Shown here: positions 7,763-14,704 of the stretch, piece by piece
Position numbering within the stretch: position 1 is the first letter of the stretch
How the letters are laid out: every line of letters starts with the position of its first letter
From: Alienimonas sp043951915
Lineage (GTDB): Bacteria > Planctomycetota > Planctomycetia > Planctomycetales > Planctomycetaceae
Assembly (NCBI RefSeq): GCF_043951915.1
Contig: NZ_JBINJD010000041.1
Coordinates: forward strand, 1-35,327
Reading direction: 5' to 3'
DNA length: 35,327 nt
Notes under the pieces: generated by a model
Databases searched by the model: none
What the model saw: the letters and a program-made list of their open reading frames with translations, nothing else
Told to the model about the DNA's origin: nothing
Translations under genes and position numbers: made by a program

Positions 7763-8817
7763 CGGCGGCGGGGGCGGGAGAGTTTGGCGGGCGGTTCGCG
7801 AAGGTCCTCCGCCACCGGCACGGCGATCCTCAGGGGGATCAGTTCGCCGTCGCGGCGGACCACGACGTCGACCGGCTCCCCGGGCTCGACCGCCGCCAGG
7901 CGGGCCCGCAGTTGGCGGATCGAGGGGACCAAATCGCCGCCCAGCAGCACGATCAGATCGTCCGGCCGCAGCCCGGCGGCGTCGGCGGGGGAGCCTTCTT
8001 CCACCAGTTCGACGTACGCCGGGGTCCGCCGAACGACGTCCGCGACCAGCAGCGCCCCCAGGTCCGCCGGCTGCGGGCCGCCGGAGAGCACGGGCGGGGC
8101 GGCGTCCGCAGCGACGAACTCGCCCTCGACCATGGCGGCGAGCGTCGGCCCGACCTCCGCGGCCGGCAGGGCGTAGTTCACGTACACGTTCGTCGCGTCG
8201 TTCTTCAATTCCCGCCCTAAAATGCCGACGAGCAGCCCCCGGCGGTCGACGACCGGCCCGCCGGCGGAGCCGGGGTTGTTCGTGGGGGCGTCGAGAATCA
8301 GCACCGGCCCCGCGATGCCCGCGGCGTTGCGGCCGCGGCGGGCGTCCAGTTCCGCCACGGCGCTGACGACCGCCCGCTGCACCGCGACCGGCTCGTCGCC
8401 GCCGGCGACCTTGTAGGAGTTCGAAAACGCCAGCACGCGGGCGCCGGGCTCGGCGGGGGCGAACTCCGCCGGATCGAAGTACGGCAGATCGAGGTCGTCC
8501 CGCCCCGGCTCCAGCACCGCGAGCCCGCCGACCGGATCGGCGGCGAGCAGCTTGCAGTTCAGCCGGCGGCCGTCGTCCAAGACGACGAGGATGTTCGGGT
8601 CGGCGTCCAACACGTGGTTCCACGCCGTCGCCACGTGCCCGCGGGGCGAGATCAGAAACCCGGTGCCGTAGGCCGGCAGCCCCCGCAGCCCGCCGGCCCC
8701 GAAAATCTTGACCACCTTCGGCAGCGTCTCCGCCGTGACGGAGCGGGCGGACGCCGGGACGCCCTCCGAGAGTTCGCCCTGGGCGACGACGCAGGCCAAT
8801 AGCGCGGCGAGAATCAT
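7759..8817 (-). CDS. HtrA-like pseudoprotease retaining only the catalytic histidine, one PDZ domain
   Basis: This is a 352-residue exported trypsin-fold protein. A short signal peptide is at 1-13 (ILAALLACVVA). The protease-like core shows YGTGFLISPRGHVATAWNHVL with His68 in the catalytic position. The aspartate position is Gly98 (DPVGGLAVLEP, against DPVGDVALIK in the intact neighbour) and the serine position is Ala185 (NPGSAGGPVV, against NPGNSGGPL). It should therefore be unable to cleave peptides. A C-terminal PDZ domain covers about 245-335 (GLRPDDLIVLLGGDLVPS). The chain ends in a basic SRPRRR tail. The ATG at 8817 and the stop at 7759-7761 each overlap a neighbour by 4 bases (ATGA), so it is translated as the middle member of a three-gene set. 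A regulatory or scaffolding role is inferred. Confidence 0.87.
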   Translation of the reverse strand: MILAALLACVVAQGELSEGVPASARSVTAETLPKVVKIFGAGGLRGLPAYGTGFLISPRGHVATAWNHVLDADPNILVVLDDGRRLNCKLLAADPVGGLAVLEPGRDDLDLPYFDPAEFAPAEPGARVLAFSNSYKVAGGDEPVAVQRAVVSAVAELDARRGRNAAGIAGPVLILDAPTNNPGSAGGPVVDRRGLLVGILGRELKNDATNVYVNYALPAAEVGPTLAAMVEGEFVAADAAPPVLSGGPQPADLGALLVADVVRRTPAYVELVEEGSPADAAGLRPDDLIVLLGGDLVPSIRQLRARLAAVEPGEPVDVVVRRDGELIPLRIAVPVAEDLREPPAKLSRPRRR

Positions 8818-10520
8818 TCGGCGTCTCCCGAGTCGGCGACGGTCGCGGCGGCGACCTCGAAGGTGCGATACGGCACGCCGCCGGCGGAAACCCGTATCCG
8901 CGTCGGCACGGGCAGCGGGCCGGTCAGTCGGTCCTCGTCGAACCGCACCTCGACGGCGGCCCCGCGGTTCTCCTGCCAGGCGTCGAAGCCCCGCAGAACT
9001 CCTTTTCCGTCGGCGCCGACGGCGACGTAGAAGTGCGTCGTCACCCCGCGATTTTCCGCGGAGAGCACGTCGACCGTCGGGCCGTCCCAGTCCAGCGGCT
9101 CCGTGCCGACGTAGTGCAGGTCGGCGAAGGCCTCGGTCCGCCCGCTCCGCAGGAGTTGCCACTGACGCAGCGCGAACAGCAGCCCGTTCGTGCCGGGCGG
9201 TTCGTCCACCACGTCGGCGTCCGGAGCGAGCGTTTGCAGAAAGCGGTTCGCCCCCAGCTTCAGTCCGACGCCGCCGTCGGCGAGGGTGAACTCCGCCGCC
9301 ACGCCGTCGGCGTCCGTCCCGGTGAGGCGCCAGGCGCCGGCGGGGAGGTCGTCGCCGAGAGAGGACAGCACGCGGTCCCGCTCGACGTCGTTGAAGTGGG
9401 CGTTGGCGTAGCCGGGCCGCTTTTCCAGCAGCGGCGCCACGACGTCGTTCGGCGGCGGGCCGGGCTTGGGGGCGACGGTTTGCAGCAGATCGGTTCGCCG
9501 GTTCAGGCCGCGGGTGCGGACGAGGAAGTCCAGCGTTTCGGCGCCGCGGCGGACGGTCAGCGGCAGCGGCCAGCCGGCCGGGTAGACGCCGAGCACGTTC
9601 TTGAACTGGTTCACGCTGCGGATCGGCCGGCCGGCGAAGGCGACCAATTCGTCCCCCTCCTGAATCCCGCGGACTTGGGCGGCGGAGCCGTCCAAGACGC
9701 GGTCGAACAGCACGTCGCCGTTGAAGTCCGTGCGGACGGTCGCGTTCAGCGTGCCGTGGTCCAGCGCCCGGCCGCTGCGGAGGTGGCCGAGGAAGTACTT
9801 CACCTGATTGGCGCTGATCGCGTAGGCGGCCCCGCTGTTCACCCGGCCCCGCTTGATGCTGATTCGCCCGTTGATGCCGATCAGCTTGCCGGCCTGGGGC
9901 CCGTCGGCGGCGAACAGCGGCCCGCCGGAGTTGCCGGGGTTCACGCTGGCGTCGATTTGCAGGCAGTCGGTGTATTCGAGGAAGGTCCCGGCCGGCTCCT
10001 GGTAGCGGTGGGTGCCGCTGACGAGCCCGTAGGTGACGGTCGGGGCGAAGTCGGATTTCGCCAACAGGAACGGGTTGCCCATCGCCAGGCACCAGTCGCC
10101 GGGGCGGACGAGATCGCTGTCGCCGAACTCCGCGACCGGGAAGTCGTCCCGGCCCAGCAGCTTGATGAGGGCCACGTCGCCGACCGGGTCGGTGCCGACG
10201 ATGACGGCGTCGTACACGCGGCCGTCATTGAGGCCGCACTTCATCGCGTCGCCGCAGCCGTCGGTGACGTGGAAGTTGGTCACCGCGTAGCCGTCGGCGG
10301 AGATCAGCACGCCCGAGCCGCCCCCGCCGCCGTCCGGGCCGAAAATCGCCACGACCGTGGGTGCGACCTGCTCGACCACCGCGACGCGGGCCGCCTGAGC
10401 CTCCAGCACGGCCGGGTCGACCTCCAGCGGGGCGTCCGCGGCGGGCAGAGGGGAGACGAACCCGCACGCCAACGCGGCGAGGGCGAGCCCGCCGCGGACT
10501 GTGAACCACTGCGTCGTCAT
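8814..10520 (-). CDS. HtrA-type serine protease with intact triad, PDZ domain and C-terminal extension
   Basis: This is a 568-residue exported serine protease of the S1C (Deg/HtrA) type. A signal peptide covers 1-28, with a cut likely after PLPAADA. The triad is complete: His84 in YAVTNFHVTDG, Asp115 in DPVGDVALIK and Ser198 in NPGNSGGPLFA. A glycine-rich run (GGGGGSG, 64-70) precedes the first strand. One PDZ domain follows at about 245-325 (GIQEGDELVAFAGRPIRS). The last 230 residues form a beta-rich region with no domain that I recognise; it includes GAWRLTGTDADGVAAEF and ends with RTFEVAAATV. Family members degrade or refold misfolded envelope proteins. It is the only member of the tandem trio that should be active. 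Its ATG overlaps the previous gene's stop as ATGA. The two downstream dead paralogues may bind its substrates or regulate it (inference). Confidence 0.92.
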   Translation of the reverse strand: MTTQWFTVRGGLALAALACGFVSPLPAADAPLEVDPAVLEAQAARVAVVEQVAPTVVAIFGPDGGGGGSGVLISADGYAVTNFHVTDGCGDAMKCGLNDGRVYDAVIVGTDPVGDVALIKLLGRDDFPVAEFGDSDLVRPGDWCLAMGNPFLLAKSDFAPTVTYGLVSGTHRYQEPAGTFLEYTDCLQIDASVNPGNSGGPLFAADGPQAGKLIGINGRISIKRGRVNSGAAYAISANQVKYFLGHLRSGRALDHGTLNATVRTDFNGDVLFDRVLDGSAAQVRGIQEGDELVAFAGRPIRSVNQFKNVLGVYPAGWPLPLTVRRGAETLDFLVRTRGLNRRTDLLQTVAPKPGPPPNDVVAPLLEKRPGYANAHFNDVERDRVLSSLGDDLPAGAWRLTGTDADGVAAEFTLADGGVGLKLGANRFLQTLAPDADVVDEPPGTNGLLFALRQWQLLRSGRTEAFADLHYVGTEPLDWDGPTVDVLSAENRGVTTHFYVAVGADGKGVLRGFDAWQENRGAAVEVRFDEDRLTGPLPVPTRIRVSAGGVPYRTFEVAAATVADSGDAE

Positions 10521-11725
10521 TGCGTGAGCCGCGCGTTCCCGAGGGCGAGGTGATCGCCGGCGAAGGGGTCGTCGCCGACGCCGACGGTGATCGTCAGAAC
10601 CCGGACGCCGGTGAGGTCCACGTCGAGTTCCAACGGGTCATCCGTATGCGTCAGGCGACGGGCGAACAACTCCCGGCCGTCGCCGGCGATCGTCAGCTCC
10701 ACCTCGCCGACGCCGAGGGTCCGCCGGGCGTCGTCGATGCCGGCGACGGCCCGCAGCCGGCCGACGTCCTTCGGCAACCGCCACTCCAGCGTCGCCGGGG
10801 CGTGCAAGGTGAGACCGCGGTCGAAGGTGCGGCCGTCGATTTGGATCGGCTGCCCCTCCAAATTGCGGTTCCGGCCGACCGGCCACGGTTCGTCCGCCCA
10901 GCCGGCGGTGGTCTGCAAATCGTTTCGCGTCGGCAGGTCCGCCAGCGGCGTGACGGAGCCGGCGGCGAAGTCGATCGACGCCACGCCCGCCAGCGGAACC
11001 GCCAGCTCCGCCCCGCCCGCCAGCGTGACCGTCAACGCGTCCGCCTCTGCAAGCGTGAGCCCCGCGGCCCGCAGCGCCCCGCCGACGTGCGGCCGTACGA
11101 TCGCGACCGGCTTCGCGTCCACGGCGGCCCGGCCGAACACGATGCCGACGAAGTTGGCCCGGCCCCGCGGCAGCGGCACCTCGGAACCGTTCAGCAGGAA
11201 CGGCACCGTCTCCTCCCCCACCCCGCCGACGCTGCCCTCGAGCTTGTCCAGCCGTTCGCCGCGGCGGACCACCACAAGGTCGCCCTCCGGATTCGAGGTC
11301 GCCAGCTCCTCCCAGCGTTCTGCGTCGGCGCCGGCGAGGGGGCGAAAGCGGAGGGCCCGCACGACGTTGCCCGGCAGCGAGACGGTCCCCAGCCCCGGCA
11401 CGTCAGCCCGCAGCCGCCCGTCGGCGATCGCGACCGTCGAGACCGGCAACGAACTGCCGTCGACCAGCCGCACCGCCAACTCCGGCGTCGAGGGGGCGTT
11501 TTCCGACGGGGAGAACCGCAGCTCGGCGAGATCGCCGAACGACAGCACACGTTCCCCGTCCTCCGTGGACAGCCGCACGCGGTCGTCCGCCAGTCCGACC
11601 AGAGCGCCGGCGACGACCGGGCCGTCGAGCAGCGTCGCCTCGGCCTGCCTCCCGGCCGCCGGGGCGGGCGTGGGGGCGAGCGCCGCGGCGAGCAGCAGCG
11701 GGGCGAGGGGCGAAAACGGCCTCAT
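10517..11725 (-). CDS. Exported protein with an NPCBM-like carbohydrate-binding domain
   Basis: This is a 402-residue exported protein. The signal peptide covers about 1-22 (LLLAAALAPTPAPAAG). The first 230 residues carry repeated small beta-strand units (for example ATLLDGPVVAGALVGL and RLSTEDGERVLSFGDL) of the kind common in planctomycete exported proteins. Residues about 285-402 look like an NPCBM/NEW2-type beta-sandwich: IDGRTFDRGLTLHAPATLEW, RLRAVAGIDDA, and the closing VLTITVGVGDD. Such domains bind glycans in other proteins. No catalytic domain is visible. I chose the ATG at 11725, which gives a TGATG overlap with the upstream stop; an in-frame TTG at 11728 would add one residue. The stop overlaps the protease start. 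It may tether the protease group to envelope or extracellular polysaccharide (inference). Confidence 0.8.
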   Translation of the reverse strand: MRPFSPLAPLLLAAALAPTPAPAAGRQAEATLLDGPVVAGALVGLADDRVRLSTEDGERVLSFGDLAELRFSPSENAPSTPELAVRLVDGSSLPVSTVAIADGRLRADVPGLGTVSLPGNVVRALRFRPLAGADAERWEELATSNPEGDLVVVRRGERLDKLEGSVGGVGEETVPFLLNGSEVPLPRGRANFVGIVFGRAAVDAKPVAIVRPHVGGALRAAGLTLAEADALTVTLAGGAELAVPLAGVASIDFAAGSVTPLADLPTRNDLQTTAGWADEPWPVGRNRNLEGQPIQIDGRTFDRGLTLHAPATLEWRLPKDVGRLRAVAGIDDARRTLGVGEVELTIAGDGRELFARRLTHTDDPLELDVDLTGVRVLTITVGVGDDPFAGDHLALGNARLTQ

Positions 11726-12792
11726 CAATTCTCCTCGGCGGATTTACGAAAGTACTCTTCGACGACGCGGCGGTAGTGGCCGGGATAGTCGCGGTCCAGC
11801 AGCGAGCGGGCGCGGGCCTGCTCCTTCTCCGGCAGTTCGCCCCAGCCGCCGGGCCCGTCGGCCGGCTTCATGTCCGCCTCGCCGGCGGTCTCGCTGCCCT
11901 TCAGCACCGAGTCGCTGCCGGGGTTGGCGGACTGGTTGGCCGGGGACGGGGCGTCGCCGCCGCCCTCTCCGCCGCCGCCGCCCGCCTGGGCCTGCAGTTT
12001 TTCAATAATCGCGTCCAGCCGGGCGATGATCTCGTCCTCCCGCTTGCGGACCTTTGGGCCGGAGTCGCCGAGGTCCAGCCGGCGTTCCACGTCCCGCATC
12101 ATCCCGGCGACCTCGCGGAGCGATTCCGGCTCGGTCTCGTTCAGTTCCCCGCGCATCAGCCCGGCGAGGGCCGCCATCGGCTCCGGCACCCGGGCGGTGC
12201 GGTCCAGCAGCGAGTCGATCGTGGCGAGGGCCTCGTCGCGCATCAGCAGTTGGTGTTCGCTCACCGCCCGGTAGTACAGGGCGGTGGCCGGGTCGACCAG
12301 CCCTGCCGGATCGAGCCCCTCCAGCTCCCCGAGGGCCTCGTCGTACATCCCCAGCCGGGCCAGCGTGCGGCCGACCAGCAACCGCAGGTGATCCCGGGCG
12401 AAGGGGTCGGAGGAATCGACGGCAAAGTCGACGTCCGGCCGTTCCTCCGGCGGCGGGCCGAGCGGGTCGAGGGTGGAAAGCAGGTCGTCGATCGCCGGGT
12501 CCGCCGCCCGCAGGGTGACGGCGAGCAGGTCCAGCCGCTCGGCGGGGGGCGTTTCGTCGGTCAGTTCGTCCCAGGCGGAAAGCAGTTCTTCCCGATTCGG
12601 CAGCGGTTCGCCGCGGACCTCCGCCCGGCGATCGAGGTACGCCGTCACGGCCGCCCGCACCTCCGCCATCGGCGGCGGCGCGTAGCTGACCTGCGAGGTC
12701 TGGGGCTCGGCGACCGCCTCCGACGCAGGGGCGACCTCCGGCGGGGCGGCCTGTGCGGCGGCGAGGACCAGCAGCAGTTCGGCGATCGGCAC
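11725..12792 (-). CDS. Exported TPR-like hypothetical protein of the envelope operon
   Basis: This 355-residue protein has a short signal peptide (AELLLVLAAAQAA). Residues about 130-230 form helical-hairpin repeats resembling tetratricopeptides (LLVGRTLARLGMYDEALGEL, then ALYYRAVSEHQLLMRDEALA). Such repeats usually mediate protein-protein contacts. A charged helix (KREDEIIARLDAIIEKLQA) leads into a glycine-rich linker (GGGGGEGGG). The conserved-looking C-terminus, WGELPEKEQARARSLLDRDY followed by RRVVEEYFRKSAEEN, is a pattern I associate with planctomycete operons of the MoxR/DUF4175 type. The start is GTG at 12792; no strong Shine-Dalgarno sequence is seen, so the start is moderately certain. 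It lies 43 bases after the coiled-coil gene and overlaps the NPCBM gene by one base. Confidence 0.75.
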   Translation of the reverse strand: MPIAELLLVLAAAQAAPPEVAPASEAVAEPQTSQVSYAPPPMAEVRAAVTAYLDRRAEVRGEPLPNREELLSAWDELTDETPPAERLDLLAVTLRAADPAIDDLLSTLDPLGPPPEERPDVDFAVDSSDPFARDHLRLLVGRTLARLGMYDEALGELEGLDPAGLVDPATALYYRAVSEHQLLMRDEALATIDSLLDRTARVPEPMAALAGLMRGELNETEPESLREVAGMMRDVERRLDLGDSGPKVRKREDEIIARLDAIIEKLQAQAGGGGGEGGGDAPSPANQSANPGSDSVLKGSETAGEADMKPADGPGGWGELPEKEQARARSLLDRDYPGHYRRVVEEYFRKSAEEN

Positions 12793-12835
12793 GGCGGGTT
12801 CCGAGACGGGGCGGGAAACGGGGAAGAAACGGGCG

Positions 12836-14704
12836 TCAGTTCGTCTTGCCGACGGCGAGGTCGTACGTCGCCGATTCGATCCGCGACTGACGGTCCGACA
12901 GCTCCCGCAGGCGGGCGAGGACGTCCACGTCCGCCGCCTCTCCGGGGGCGGGAACCTCCAGACCCAGCAGGCGGGTCCGCCGGTTCACGCCCTTCTGGAG
13001 CGTCCGGAGCATTTTCAGCTCGGAAATCTTGTCGACCAGCGCCTGTTCGCCCGGCTGCATCGGCTGCCCCTGCTGGCTCTGGCCGTCCTGTTTTTGCTGC
13101 TGGAGCTTTTCCAACTCCTGCTGGAGGGCGTCGATCAGCTCCTCAAGGGATTCGATCACGTCCCGTTCCACCTGTTGGGTGAGTTCGTCGAACCGCGGCG
13201 GCTCCTCGCTCAGCAGTTTGGCGACGAAGTCGACGTCGGCGGCGATCTGTTCCAGCGCCTCCGGGAAGGCCACGCTGGAGCCGTCCTCGCGAAGCAGTTG
13301 CAGGGCCTTGGCGCCCTCCAGGCCGATCTCCCGCTCCCGCCGGGCGAGATCCCGGGCTCGCGCCCGCTCCCGGTCCGTGACCTCGCCCACGGCGGCGAGG
13401 GAGACGGTGTCCGTCAACACGGCCTGCTGCATTGTGAGCATTTTCTGAAAGCGCACCTCCAACGCCCGCAGGACGAGTTCGGCCTCCTCCTCCCGCAGTT
13501 GGCGAAGGATTTCCTCCAGCTTCTCCTTCGCCTCGGCGAGGTTCTTGACGGCCTCCGCCTGTTTCTCCAGGGCGCCCTCCCGCTCCGCCTGTTCGAGCTC
13601 CTTGAGGGCGTCCTCCATCGCCTTTTTGGCGGCTTCCAACTCCTCCCGGCCGGGCGTTTCGTCCTGCGGCTCCTGCGGCGGACTGTCGGAGGGCGATTGC
13701 GATTCACCGCTCTCCCCCGGCTCCCCGGGCTGCCCCGGCGGTCCGGGCTCGCTCGGCTGCCCCGGCTGGCTTTCGGAGGGCGACGGCTCCCCGGACTCCG
13801 ACGGCTCCCCGCTCGGCGTACCCTCCGAGGGCTCGCCGGGCTGCAATTCGCCCGGCTCCTGCGGTTCAGCGTCGCCGGGGGGCTGTTCGCTCTCCTCAGA
13901 CTCCTTCTCACCGGGTTCGCCCTCGCCCGGTTCGCGGTCCGAGGGATCGCCTTCGGAGGGCTCGCCGGATTGAGCGTCGCCCTCCATGCCCTCGCCGGAT
14001 TCGCCGTCGGCGCCCGGCTCCCGCGGTTCACCGGGGGCGCCCTCGGAGGGATCGCCGCTGTCGCCCGGCTCAGCCCCGTTCGGCTCGCCGGCGGCTTTCT
14101 CGGCGTCGGCCCCCTTCACGTCCTCCAGCACGTCGTCCGTGCGTTCCAGCACGTCCCGCTGCCGGCCGGCGACGCGGCGGGCGGCGTCGCCGCGGCGGTT
14201 GGCGGCCTCGGCGGCTTTCTGTTCGCTCGACAGGCGGTTGACGTCCTTCAACAGGGCGGCGAGACGTTCCTGCTCGGAGTCGATCTCCTTGCGGCGGTCC
14301 TCGCTGCGCAGCAGGGCGAGGACGTTTCGCATGCCGTCGACGAGTTCGGCCTGCCGGTCGATCGCGTCGCCGAAGTTCGGCGTCAGCCCAGCGGCGGCGT
14401 CGCTGCGGAGCAGGTCGGACACCTCCTTCATGCGGACCTCGATCCGCTCCTCCCGGGCTTTCTGCAACGCCCGCACCAGCAATTCGGAGCGTTCCGGCTC
14501 CGTTTTGCGCAGGTAGCGGGCCATCTTCAGCAACGTGTCTTCCAGTCGGGCGAACTGTGCGGCCACCGCCCGCTGTTCTTCCTCCAGGGACAGCGGGCGT
14601 TCCTCGTCCGCCGCCGCCGTGGGCAGCGCTGCCGCCCCGCACGCCAGCGCGAGCAACACCCCGAGCCGCGTCAGCGGGCGGGGGAACGGGGGGGCGAAGG
14701 TCAT
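12836..14704 (-). CDS. Exported coiled-coil protein with a long acidic Glu/Pro/Ser/Gly linker
   Basis: This 622-residue protein has a signal peptide ending near residue 32 (LLALACGAAALPTAAA). Residues 35-205 are charged heptad-like helix, predicted coiled coil. Residues about 208-350 are almost entirely Glu, Pro, Gly, Ser, Asp and Gln, in irregular units such as GEPSEG, PGEPSE and GQPSEPGPPGQPGEPG, partly collagen-like. Residues 355-560 return to coiled coil (LEAAKKAMEDALKELEQAER). A Gln-rich stretch (KLQQQKQDGQSQQGQP) precedes the last helices. This build fits a long extended spacer or scaffold across the periplasm, with helical ends for assembly. No enzyme motif is seen. The ATG overlaps the stop of the DUF4175-like gene (ATGA). 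Similar proteins accompany DUF4175-like genes in planctomycetes (from memory, not checked). Confidence 0.78.
   Translation of the reverse strand: MTFAPPFPRPLTRLGVLLALACGAAALPTAAADEERPLSLEEEQRAVAAQFARLEDTLLKMARYLRKTEPERSELLVRALQKAREERIEVRMKEVSDLLRSDAAAGLTPNFGDAIDRQAELVDGMRNVLALLRSEDRRKEIDSEQERLAALLKDVNRLSSEQKAAEAANRRGDAARRVAGRQRDVLERTDDVLEDVKGADAEKAAGEPNGAEPGDSGDPSEGAPGEPREPGADGESGEGMEGDAQSGEPSEGDPSDREPGEGEPGEKESEESEQPPGDAEPQEPGELQPGEPSEGTPSGEPSESGEPSPSESQPGQPSEPGPPGQPGEPGESGESQSPSDSPPQEPQDETPGREELEAAKKAMEDALKELEQAEREGALEKQAEAVKNLAEAKEKLEEILRQLREEEAELVLRALEVRFQKMLTMQQAVLTDTVSLAAVGEVTDRERARARDLARREREIGLEGAKALQLLREDGSSVAFPEALEQIAADVDFVAKLLSEEPPRFDELTQQVERDVIESLEELIDALQQELEKLQQQKQDGQSQQGQPMQPGEQALVDKISELKMLRTLQKGVNRRTRLLGLEVPAPGEAADVDVLARLRELSDRQSRIESATYDLAVGKTN

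Noticed and set aside
8818..10092. N-terminal extension of the second HtrA-like protein
   Set aside because: It lies antiparallel in frame to the upstream protease gene and reads as Arg/Ala/Gly-rich sequence; the signal peptide begins at 8817.
13660..14100. Possible CRISPR or satellite array
   Set aside because: The repetition comes from irregular Pro-Gly-Glu-Ser codons of the coiled-coil protein linker; there are no uniform repeats or spacers.
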